DNA of 30,165 nt, taken from contig CAZAFN010000020.1 of assembly GCA_964484795.1 (NCBI GenBank), positions 1 through 30,165 of the forward strand. The letters are read 5' to 3'. Source of the stretch: CAZAFN01 sp964484795. GTDB lineage: Bacteria; Pseudomonadota; Alphaproteobacteria; Methylaequorales; Methylaequoraceae. Below, in pieces: positions 23,241 through 30,165 of the stretch. The notes under the pieces were generated by a model. The model saw only the letters and a program-made list of their open reading frames with translations, did no database searches and was not told the DNA's origin. Each line of letters starts with the position of its first letter. Within the stretch, counting starts at the first letter, position 1. The position numbers and the translations under genes are program-made.

Positions 23241-23712
23241 CTTTTTCCTCTTTAATTTCTTTAGTATCTTTAATCTCTTTAGTATCTTTAATTTCTTTAG
23301 TATCTTTAATCTCTTTAGTATCTTTAATTTCTTTAGTATCTTTAATCTCTTTAGCATCTCTTTCTTCAACTAATATTCTAATTTTGGAAAATGGTTTCAA
23401 TATTTTGCCTGCTCGCCCTCTAGCTCTTGGCCTAAACCTCTTAAGAACCATAGATCTTCCAGTTGTAGCTTCTTTGACAAATAATTTGTCAATATCAAGT
23501 TGGTGATTGTTTTCAGCATTTGATACTGCAGATTTTAGAACTTTTAAAATTTCATTTGAAATTCTTTTTCTTGAAAACTCCAACAAACTTATTGCCTTCT
23601 CAACTTTAACACCCCTTATCAACTTCAAAACAAGATTGGCTTTCTGAGCACTGGTTTTAAGAGATTTTGCCGAAGCTTTAGCTACCATTTTATTTTCAAC
23701 TTTTGTATTCAT
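23224..23712 (-). CDS. rplV: 50S ribosomal protein L22 with hexapeptide-repeat tail
   Basis: Large-subunit protein lining the peptide exit tunnel; its loop (here about 83-103, TTGRSMVLKRFRPRARGRAG) forms part of the constriction. The conserved fold spans about 12-117 and includes TSAQKANLVLKLIRGVKVEK. Residues 119-154 are six tandem hexapeptides (one DAKEIK, five DTKEIK), then EEKDGTKN to residue 162. The usual length is 110-130. The start is the ATG at 23712; Met9 is an alternative. Its end overlaps rpsC by 17 nt. Confidence 0.96.
   Translation of the reverse strand: MNTKVENKMVAKASAKSLKTSAQKANLVLKLIRGVKVEKAISLLEFSRKRISNEILKVLKSAVSNAENNHQLDIDKLFVKEATTGRSMVLKRFRPRARGRAGKILKPFSKIRILVEERDAKEIKDTKEIKDTKEIKDTKEIKDTKEIKDTKEIKEEKDGTKN
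23251..23358 (-). repeat. 18-bp tandem repeat, six copies, inside rplV
   Basis: Six head-to-tail copies of an 18-bp unit (plus-strand form TTTAATYTCTTTAGTATC). Copies alternate T and C at the Y position, which makes a higher-order 36-bp unit repeated three times; the copy nearest the L22 core differs by one base (GCATC for GTATC). The array codes for (D[T/A]KEIK)6 and ends 11 bp before the rpsC start codon. Confidence 0.96.
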
Positions 23713-23731
23713 ATTATTTTTTTTTCATCCT

Positions 23732-24004
23732 TTAAGAGGTTTTTTTATCAGCGTTATGTCCTTTATAAGTTCTAGTTGGAGAAAATTCACCCAATTTATG
23801 CCCCACCATATTTTCATTTACAGTCACTGGAATATGTTTTTTTCCATTATGAACACCAAATGTCAAGCCCACGAATTCAGGCAATATTGTAGATCTTCTA
23901 GACCAAGTCTTAATGACATCACTTCTCCCTGATTTCTTAACTATTTCAGCTTTTTTAATCAAGTACATATCAACAAATGGTCCTTTCCATAAAGATCTTG
24001 TCAT
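23732..24004 (-). CDS. rpsS: 30S ribosomal protein S19
   Basis: Head protein of the 30S subunit that contacts S13 and the A-site region. The 90 residues start MTRSLWKGPFVDMYLIKKAE and contain IKTWSRRSTILPEFVGLTF and NMVGHKLGEFSPTRTYKGHN, canonical throughout. It lies 14 nt after rplB and 19 nt before rplV. Confidence 0.98.
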   Translation of the reverse strand: MTRSLWKGPFVDMYLIKKAEIVKKSGRSDVIKTWSRRSTILPEFVGLTFGVHNGKKHIPVTVNENMVGHKLGEFSPTRTYKGHNADKKTS

Positions 24005-24018
24005 AATTTATCCATTTC

Positions 24019-24843
24019 TTATTTTTTCCTACTCTTTAAAATATATTTGTTGGTTCTTTTATTGTTTCTTGTTTTTTTCCCTTTGGCAGAAAGACCTTTT
24101 CTTGAAACGGGGTTCCTTCCACCTGATGTTCTTCCTTCTCCTCCACCATGAGGATGATCAACAGGATTCATTGCCACGCCTCTTACTACCGGTCTCACGC
24201 CCAACCACCTCTTTCTTCCTGCTTTTCCAAGTTTAATATTTTTTTTGTCAGGATTTGATACCATTCCTATTGTTGCTTTACATTCAACCCTAACAATTCT
24301 TATTTCTCCAGATGATAGTTTAATTTGTCCATAAGAAGCATCTCTGCCGATTAATTGACCGTATGTTCCAGCTGATCTAATTAACTGCCCTCCCTTTCCA
24401 GGCTTAATTTCTAAATTATGTATGATAGTATCTGTTGGTATATTCTTAATCTGCAAGCAGTTTCCTGGTTTGATATCAGCACTGTTTGAAGAAATTACCT
24501 CATCACCCACTTTAACATTCTGCGGACAAATTATGTATGAATGTTGACCATCCTTATATTTTAATAACGCAATATATGCTGATCTATTTGGATCATATTC
24601 TATTGTCTCAACTTTAGCAGAAAGATCCAAAACATTTCTTTTAAAATCTATGATTCTATACTTTCTTTTATGCCCACCACCTTTTCGTCTGGCTGTTAGA
24701 TGTCCATAATTATTTCTCCCACCTTTTCTTGAAAGCCCTTTAGTAAGTTTTTTAAAAGGTTTTCCCTTAGAAACCTCAGACTTTTCAAGCAAAACCATTC
24801 CTCGTTGACCTGCAGTTGTAGGGTTATATTGCTTTAACGCCAT
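24019..24843 (-). CDS. rplB: 50S ribosomal protein L2
   Basis: Conserved core protein near the peptidyl transferase centre, needed for subunit joining. The 274 residues include MALKQYNPTTAGQRGMVLLE and the conserved MNPVDHPHGGGEGRTSGGRN, whose His is implicated in peptide-bond formation. The length is normal. Its ATG overlaps the rplW stop by one base (TAATG), implying coupling. Confidence 0.98.
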   Translation of the reverse strand: MALKQYNPTTAGQRGMVLLEKSEVSKGKPFKKLTKGLSRKGGRNNYGHLTARRKGGGHKRKYRIIDFKRNVLDLSAKVETIEYDPNRSAYIALLKYKDGQHSYIICPQNVKVGDEVISSNSADIKPGNCLQIKNIPTDTIIHNLEIKPGKGGQLIRSAGTYGQLIGRDASYGQIKLSSGEIRIVRVECKATIGMVSNPDKKNIKLGKAGRKRWLGVRPVVRGVAMNPVDHPHGGGEGRTSGGRNPVSRKGLSAKGKKTRNNKRTNKYILKSRKK

Positions 24844-25148
24844 TATTTAACCTCGGTTGTCATATCAATTGTGTCTCCTTCTTTAAGCTTTACAAATGCC
24901 TTTTTTGTATTTGCCCTAGTACCAACTATGTTTTTAAATTTTTTTTTTTTTCCCTTTTGATTTAATGTATTGACTGATTTTACCTTAACATTAAAAATTT
25001 TTTCAATGGCTTCTTTAATCTCAGATTTCTTTGAGTTTGGAGAAACCTTAAACACATAATAGTTAAATTGAGAAATAAATGTTGCTTTTTCCGACACTAA
25101 AGGAGACCGGATAATTTCATAAACTTTTTCTGAAGAAACAGTGTTCAC
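24843..25148 (-). CDS. rplW: 50S ribosomal protein L23
   Basis: Tunnel-exit protein that docks trigger factor and SRP. The 101 residues include the typical IRSPLVSEKATFISQFNYYVFKV-like start, where IRSPLVSEKAT is the family signature, and the KVKSVNTLNQKGKKKK loop. That Lys run is coded by a 13-base A-rich tract (24939-24951 as T on the plus strand). It overlaps rplD by 4 nt and rplB by 1 nt. Confidence 0.97.
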   Translation of the reverse strand: MNTVSSEKVYEIIRSPLVSEKATFISQFNYYVFKVSPNSKKSEIKEAIEKIFNVKVKSVNTLNQKGKKKKFKNIVGTRANTKKAFVKLKEGDTIDMTTEVK

Positions 25149-25768
25149 TTCTTAAACCTTTCTTTAATGCCGTCTAGCGCCTTCTCAGATAAAACCAAAC
25201 AATCTCTTTTTAAGATGTCATATACGTTAATCCCCATCAATGGCAATATGTCAATGTTTGGTATGTTTTTAGATGCTAAAATAATATTTTTATCAACAAC
25301 ATCACCATCAATAAAAAGAGCAGAACTAATATTTAAGTTAGAAAGCTTTGATTTAAACAAACTTGTTTTAGCTTTAGATATTTTAAATTCATTTAATATT
25401 TTTAGTTTCCCATCTTTAAGTTTTTTAGAAATTGCCATCCTTAATGCTAAACTTTTAATTTTTTTTGGTAATTTGTGCTCATGTGACCTAACTTTTGGTC
25501 CAAAAATCACTGCTCCACCTCTCATTTGAGGAGACCTTCTGCTTCCTTGTCTAGCATTGCCTGTACCTTTTTGTTTGAAAGGCTTTCTAGTACTACCGGA
25601 AATTTCGGAAATACCTTTAGTCTTATGGTTACCACTTCTTTTCTTTGCAAGTTGATACCTAACCATTCTATAGATAATATCTTCCCTAAGTTCAATTCCA
25701 AATATGGATTTATCTAGATCAACTTCCTTTAATGGTTTGTTATCAATGGAATTTATTTTTTCTTTCAT
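25145..25768 (-). CDS. rplD: 50S ribosomal protein L4
   Basis: Exit-tunnel protein and, in E. coli, autogenous repressor of the S10 operon. The 207 residues have normal length. The extended tunnel loop contains KQKGTGNARQGSRRSPQMRG followed by GAVIFGPKVRSHEHKLPKK, as expected. No S10-type leader is possible upstream of rpsJ (28 nt), so the E. coli control mechanism is probably absent. Confidence 0.97.
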   Translation of the reverse strand: MKEKINSIDNKPLKEVDLDKSIFGIELREDIIYRMVRYQLAKKRSGNHKTKGISEISGSTRKPFKQKGTGNARQGSRRSPQMRGGAVIFGPKVRSHEHKLPKKIKSLALRMAISKKLKDGKLKILNEFKISKAKTSLFKSKLSNLNISSALFIDGDVVDKNIILASKNIPNIDILPLMGINVYDILKRDCLVLSEKALDGIKERFKK

Positions 25769-25774
25769 AACAAC

Positions 25775-26602
25775 CTAATTCTCTTTAACAGTGTTTGAAT
25801 TATCAGATTTCGGAGTTGGAGATGTTTCCTCTTTTACTTGATTTTTTTGTTCTTCCTGATTGTCATTCATCTTTGAATCATCGTTAGTAGAATCTTTGTT
25901 TTTAGATTTTTTTTCTGATTTACTTGCCGTTAGATTAACACTTGATAACTTGCTAAGATCTTTAATAATGCCTTTTTTTTTTAAAGAATCACTAACTTTA
26001 ATAAACGCTCCATTATGCCCAGGTACGGAGCCTCTGACTAAAATCATATTGTTTTCTTTATCTATTTTGAGCACCAAAAGATTCTGAATTGTTACTTTTT
26101 TATTACCAAGTCTTCCTGCCATTTTCTTTCCTTTAAATACCTTACCAGGATCTTGGCATTGTCCAGTAGAGCCATGTGATCTATGAGAAATAGAAACACC
26201 GTGTGTTGCTCTATTACCAGAAAAATTATGTCTTTTCATACCACCAGCAAAGCCTTTTCCAATTGAGTTTGAAAGAACATCAACATATTGACCTTCAACA
26301 AAATTATCAACACCAACTTCATCTCCTATACTAAAATTATCTACTGTATCCACCCGAAATTCTTTAGAAATCAAGAAGGGTGAAATGTTTGATTTTTTTA
26401 AAAAACCTTTGGTAGTCTTAGGTAATGATTTGTTTGTTTTTCCATACGATAATCTTAAAGCCATATATCCATTTTTTTCATTACTTCTGATATCAACTAT
26501 TTTGCAATTATCAACTCTAAGAATCGTGACAGGTTGATTTGTTCCAGCAGAGTCATAAAATCTACTCATACCTATTTTCTGAGCTATCAATCCCATTCTC
26601 AT
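25775..26602 (-). CDS. rplC: 50S ribosomal protein L3 with disordered C-terminal tail
   Basis: Early-assembly protein reaching towards the peptidyl transferase centre. The start MRMGLIAQKIGMSRFYDSAG is canonical. The central GHGSTGQ-type segment (SHRSHGSTGQCQDPGKVFKG) contains Gln150, the residue methylated by PrmB in E. coli, and the fold ends near residue 210. About 65 further residues are Ser/Asp/Asn/Lys/Glu-rich (TNDDSKMNDNQEEQKNQ) and look disordered. L3 is usually 205-240 residues. It lies 12 nt after rpsJ. Confidence 0.97.
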   Translation of the reverse strand: MRMGLIAQKIGMSRFYDSAGTNQPVTILRVDNCKIVDIRSNEKNGYMALRLSYGKTNKSLPKTTKGFLKKSNISPFLISKEFRVDTVDNFSIGDEVGVDNFVEGQYVDVLSNSIGKGFAGGMKRHNFSGNRATHGVSISHRSHGSTGQCQDPGKVFKGKKMAGRLGNKKVTIQNLLVLKIDKENNMILVRGSVPGHNGAFIKVSDSLKKKGIIKDLSKLSSVNLTASKSEKKSKNKDSTNDDSKMNDNQEEQKNQVKEETSPTPKSDNSNTVKEN

Positions 26603-26614
26603 CTTTTCATTCCT

Positions 26615-26926
26615 CTACAATTTAATCTCAATATCAACTCCAGCAGCAAGTTCTAACTTCTGAAGTGCATCAACAGTTTGCGGTGTCCATTCTGTTATAT
26701 CCATTACCCTCTTATGCGTTCTAAGTTCCAATTGATCTCTAGATTTCTTGTCTACATGGGGAGATTTTAAAATTGTAAACTTCTCTATCATAGTTGGCAA
26801 AGGGATTGGACCTTTTACATTAGCACCTGTTCTTTTAGCAGTATTGACAATTTCTAATGTTGTCTGATCTAGAACCCTATGATCAAACGCCTTTAGTCTT
26901 ATTCGAATGTTCTGACTAGTAGCCAT
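26615..26926 (-). CDS. rpsJ: 30S ribosomal protein S10
   Basis: Head protein of the 30S subunit; as NusE it also joins transcription antitermination with NusB and NusG. The 103 residues include NIRIRLKAFDHRVLDQTTLE, KGPIPLPTMIEKFTILKSPH and LRTHKRVMDI, canonical. It follows tuf by 28 nt. Confidence 0.98.
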   Translation of the reverse strand: MATSQNIRIRLKAFDHRVLDQTTLEIVNTAKRTGANVKGPIPLPTMIEKFTILKSPHVDKKSRDQLELRTHKRVMDITEWTPQTVDALQKLELAAGVDIEIKL

Positions 26927-26954
26927 CTTATATCCAACAGTTTAAATTTAAATT

Positions 26955-28185
26955 TTACTCAACTATATCCGCAACAACACCTGCTCCAACAGTTCTACCC
27001 CCTTCTCTAATTGCAAATTTAAGACCTTTGTCCATTGCAATTGGAGTAAGAAGTTCAACTGAAAGAGAGACATTATCCCCTGGCATAACCATTTCAGTTC
27101 CAGCTGGCAATTCTATTGTTCCAGTAACGTCCGTTGTTCTAAAATAAAATTGCGGTCTATAATTCTTGAAGAAAGGTGTGTGCCTTCCACCTTCATCTTT
27201 ATTTAAAATATATGCTTCAGCTTTAAACTTCTTGTGAGGTTTAATTGAGCCAGGTTTTGCAAGAACCTGACCTCTTTCAACTTCCTCTCTTTTGGTACCT
27301 CTTAAAAGAACTCCAACATTATCTCCAGCCTCACCTCTATCTAGAAGTTTTCTGAACATCTCTACTCCAGTACAAACAGTTTTGGTGGTGTCTTTTAAAC
27401 CAATAATCTCTATTTCTTCATTTACATTTATTACACCTTTTTCAACTCTTCCTGTAACAACTGTACCTCTGCCTGAGATCGAGAAAACATCCTCAATTGG
27501 CATTAAAAAAGGTTGATCAAGTGGTCTGGCTGGCTGAGGGATGTATTCATCAACTTTGGCCATAAGTTCAAGAATAGATTTTTTCCCGGTTTCTTCATCT
27601 TTTCCTTCAATTGCCGCTAAAGCAGAACCTTTTACTATTGGAATGTTATCTCCATCAAACTCATATTTTTTTAGAAGATCTCTAACTTCTTCTTGAACCA
27701 ATTCAACTAAATCTTGGTCATCCACTTGATCTAACTTGTTCAAATAAACAACAATAGATGGAACTCCTACTTGTCTTGCAAGCAAAATATGTTCTTTAGT
27801 CTGAGGCATTGGACCATCTGCAGCAGAAACAACTAAAATCNNNNNNNNNNNNNNNNNNNNNNNNNNNNNNNNNNNNNNNNNNNNNNNNNNNNNNNNNNGC
27901 TCCAGTAATCATATTTTTTACATAATCAGCATGACCAGGACAATCCACATGAGCATAATGTCTTTTTTCAGTTTCATACTCTACGTGTGCAGTTGAGATT
28001 GTAATGCCTCTTTCTTTTTCTTCAGGCGCTTTATCTATTTGAGCATAATCCATTGCAGTTGCCCCGCCAGTTTCAGCAAGAACCTTAGTTATAGCAGCTG
28101 TTAATGTTGTTTTACCATGATCAACATGACCAATTGTACCTATGTTACAATGGGGTTTGCTTCTATCAAATTTTTCTTTAGCCAT
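26955..28185 (-). CDS. tuf: Elongation factor Tu, interrupted by an assembly gap
   Basis: GTPase that brings aminoacyl-tRNA to the ribosome. The N-terminal part (codons 1-95 plus two bases of 96) has GHVDHGKT and DCPGHADYVKNMITG. After the N run the frame resumes at ILVVSAADGPMPQT, then NKLDQVDD (guanine specificity), GSALAAIEG, and domains II and III to the stop. The N run (27841-27898, 58 bases) breaks the frame only on paper. The conserved sequence needs 18 bases there (rest of Ala96, Ala-Gln-Met-Asp-Gly, first two bases of Ala102). With 18 the gene would be exactly 1191 nt, or 396 residues, the normal EF-Tu length. It lies 21 nt after fusA. Confidence 0.96.
27841..27898. other. Assembly gap (58 N) inside tuf
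   Basis: Undetermined bases. The flanking tuf codons imply a true gap of about 18 bases, so the stated size is about 40 bases too long and is probably a scaffolder's estimate. Confidence 0.97.
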
Positions 28186-28206
28186 TTATTTTCTCCTTAT
28201 TATAAG

Positions 28207-30165
28207 TTAACCAGAAACATTTTCCTTTACTTCTACTGCGACATTATGAGGAACTTCTACATAATGATCAAAAGTCATAGTGTAACTCGCTCTACCCTGG
28301 CTCATAGAACGTAAATTATTTACATATCCAAACATGTTAGCCAAAGGAACCATACCATTAACAACATGATTAACCCCTCTTTGCTCCATACCTGAAACCT
28401 GTCCTCTTCTTGAATTTAAATCACCAATTATGTCTCCCATATAATCCTCCGGTGTAACAACTTCAATTTTCATCATAGGTTCGAGTAATACAGCTTTTGC
28501 TTTAGGCATAGCTTCTCTAAAAGCCGCCCTTGCTGCTATTTCAAAAGCCATCACACTTGAATCAATATAATGAAAGGGTGAGTAAATATAGCTACACTTA
28601 AAATCAATAACAGGAAAACCTGCTAAAAAACCTGTTTCCGTGGAAAGTTTAATTCCTTTTTCTACGCCAGGTATGTATTCTTTTGGAACTCTACCACCAA
28701 CAATTTTACTTTCAAAAACAACTCCTGATCCTTTTTCTAATGGCTCAAACTCAAGTTCTATTCTTGCAAACTGTCCCGCACCTCCAGACTGTTTCTTATG
28801 AGTATAATCAACAGTAGTTGGTTGCGTTATTGTTTCTCTGTAAGCAACTTGCGGTGCACCTACCGATGCATCTACCTTGAATTCTCTCAACATTCTATCA
28901 ACTAAAATCTCTAAATGAAGTTCACCCATACCCTTCATAACTGTTTGGCCAGACTCATGATCTATACTTACTTTGAACGAGGGATCTTCAGCAGCTAATC
29001 TTTGAAGAGCTATACCCATCTTTTCTTGATCAGCTTTTGTTTTTGGTTCCACAGCAACCTCTATAACAGGGTCTGGAAATTCCATCCTTTCAAGAATAAC
29101 AGCATTGTCAGCATCACAAAGTGTATCTCCGGTAGTTGTATCTTTGAGACCAGCTACAGCTATAATATCTCCTGCATAAGCAATTTTAATATCTTCTCTT
29201 GAGTTGGAATGCATTTGCAACATTCTACCAAATCTTTCTTTCTTGTCTTTAACCGAATTAAGCACAGAACTTCCAGCCTCAATTTTTCCAGAGTAAACTC
29301 TCATAAAAGTTAAAGAACCAACAAACGGATCATTCATTATTTTAAATGCTAACGCCGAAAAGGGCTCTTCATCAGAACTTCTTCTGGTTATTGCCTCATC
29401 TTCCTTATTATATTTGACACCTTTAATATCTGGCACTTCTATTGGAGATGGAAGATAATCAATAACAGCGTCCAACATTGGTTGAACACCTTTATTTTTA
29501 AATGCACTACCGCAAAGTACTGGAACAAACTTACTATCAATTGTTCCTTTTCTTATAAGGCTTTTTATTTGATCTTCTGAAGGAATTGATCCATCTAGAT
29601 ATTTTTCCATAATCGAATCATCCATTTCAACTATAGTTTCTAGTAATTTTTCTCTGTACTTTTCAGATTCTTGTTTTAAATCTTCGGGAATATCTTGAGA
29701 AGAAAATTTAGCCCCAAGTTTTTCCTCTTCCCAAACTATTGCTTTCATAGAAATTAAGTCTATCACACCCTTAAAATTGGATTCTGACCCAAGTGGAAGT
29801 TGCAGAACTAGTGGGTTTGCTCCCAGTCTATCCACTATCATATCTACACATCTATAGAAATTTGCACCAATTCTATCCATTTTATTAACAAAACACATTC
29901 TCGGAACACCATATTTATCTGCTTGCCTCCAAACTGTTTCAGACTGCGGTTCAACACCAGCAACGGAATCAAAGACACAAACTGAACCATCTAAAACTCT
30001 TAAAGATCTTTCAACTTCAATAGTGAAATCAACATGGCCAGGTGTATCAATAATATTTATTCTTTTGTCTTTCCAAAAAGAAGTGGTTGCAGCAGAAGTG
30101 ATAGTTATTCCTCTTTCCTGTTCTTGTTGCATCCAATCCATTGTGGCAGCCCCATCATGAACCTC
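28207..30165 (-). CDS. fusA: Elongation factor G, 5'-truncated by window edge
   Basis: GTPase that drives translocation and, with RRF, ribosome recycling. The frame is open to the last base of the window (EVHDGAAT before the first internal Met at 30141), so 652 residues are present and about 40, including the P-loop, lie outside. Visible are the switch I region MDWMQQEQERGITITSAATT, G3 DTPGHVDFT, G4 NKMDRIGAN, the GSAFKNKG G5 region, domain II, and domains III-V with GMGELHLEILVDRM and YSPFHYIDSS. It is followed by tuf, the standard str operon order. Confidence 0.98.
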   Translation of the reverse strand, partial: EVHDGAATMDWMQQEQERGITITSAATTSFWKDKRINIIDTPGHVDFTIEVERSLRVLDGSVCVFDSVAGVEPQSETVWRQADKYGVPRMCFVNKMDRIGANFYRCVDMIVDRLGANPLVLQLPLGSESNFKGVIDLISMKAIVWEEEKLGAKFSSQDIPEDLKQESEKYREKLLETIVEMDDSIMEKYLDGSIPSEDQIKSLIRKGTIDSKFVPVLCGSAFKNKGVQPMLDAVIDYLPSPIEVPDIKGVKYNKEDEAITRRSSDEEPFSALAFKIMNDPFVGSLTFMRVYSGKIEAGSSVLNSVKDKKERFGRMLQMHSNSREDIKIAYAGDIIAVAGLKDTTTGDTLCDADNAVILERMEFPDPVIEVAVEPKTKADQEKMGIALQRLAAEDPSFKVSIDHESGQTVMKGMGELHLEILVDRMLREFKVDASVGAPQVAYRETITQPTTVDYTHKKQSGGAGQFARIELEFEPLEKGSGVVFESKIVGGRVPKEYIPGVEKGIKLSTETGFLAGFPVIDFKCSYIYSPFHYIDSSVMAFEIAARAAFREAMPKAKAVLLEPMMKIEVVTPEDYMGDIIGDLNSRRGQVSGMEQRGVNHVVNGMVPLANMFGYVNNLRSMSQGRASYTMTFDHYVEVPHNVAVEVKENVSG

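Noticed and set aside
23241..23369. An in-frame upstream extension of rpsC giving a Lys/Leu/Ile repeat N-terminus
   Set aside because: S3 starts universally at MGQKTNP; the extension is the rplV hexapeptide array read in another frame, and the Shine-Dalgarno fits the ATG at 23240.
26955..28185. tuf as a frameshifted pseudogene
   Set aside because: The frame break is explained fully by the wrong length of the N run; both sides are intact and join to a 396-residue protein.

Overview
The window is AT-rich, gene-dense bacterial DNA. I read it as a streamlined, probably aquatic, alphaproteobacterium. The evidence is an ATP12-type F1-ATPase assembly chaperone (a family of Alphaproteobacteria and mitochondria), adk between secY and rpsM, alphaproteobacterial-type PII, RpoA and L22 sequences, propionyl-CoA carboxylase, and very short or overlapping gene junctions. 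A PII gene behind a good sigma-54 promoter argues against classical Pelagibacter (SAR11), which is reported to lack PII; I do not name a genus. A run of 58 N inside tuf shows a scaffolded, possibly metagenomic or single-cell, assembly.

Layout. (1) 1-2767, plus strand: the end of a class I aminotransferase, then glnB-glnA (PII and glutamine synthetase) behind a sigma-54 promoter. (2) 2770-5703: an exported glutathione peroxidase coupled to an isochorismatase-type hydrolase (minus), a small lipoprotein gene (plus) and mgtE (minus). Convergent genes here are 2 nt apart or overlap by 4 nt. (3) 5770-7203: a lone tyrosine-recombinase-family gene next to the 3' end of tRNA-Leu(GAG). Its normally invariant basic catalytic residues appear to be replaced. 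(4) 7208-12410, minus: pccA, pccB, an ATP12-family gene and an rluC-like pseudouridine synthase. (5) 12458-30165, minus: the contiguous str-S10-spc-alpha ribosomal supercluster in the order fusA, tuf, rpsJ, rplC, rplD, rplW, rplB, rpsS, rplV, rpsC, rplP, rpmC, rpsQ, rplN, rplX, rplE, rpsN, rpsH, rplF, rplR, rpsE, rpmD, rplO, secY, adk, rpsM, rpsK, rpoA, rplQ.

How it fits together. Most of the window is core housekeeping: translation, protein export, RNA polymerase, nitrogen assimilation and propionyl-CoA metabolism. The unusual signals lie on top of this. Six ribosomal proteins (L3, L22, L5, S5, L15, L17) carry long, charged, low-complexity tails. Two of the tails (L22 and L5) are made of DNA tandem repeats, and the L22 repeat runs into the translation start of rpsC. 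The other notable item is the apparently catalytically dead integrase that keeps a full-length reading frame. I saw no CRISPR array, insertion sequence, riboswitch or new multi-gene defence system. All intergenic stretches are under 300 bases; the longest, 855-995, holds the glnB promoter.
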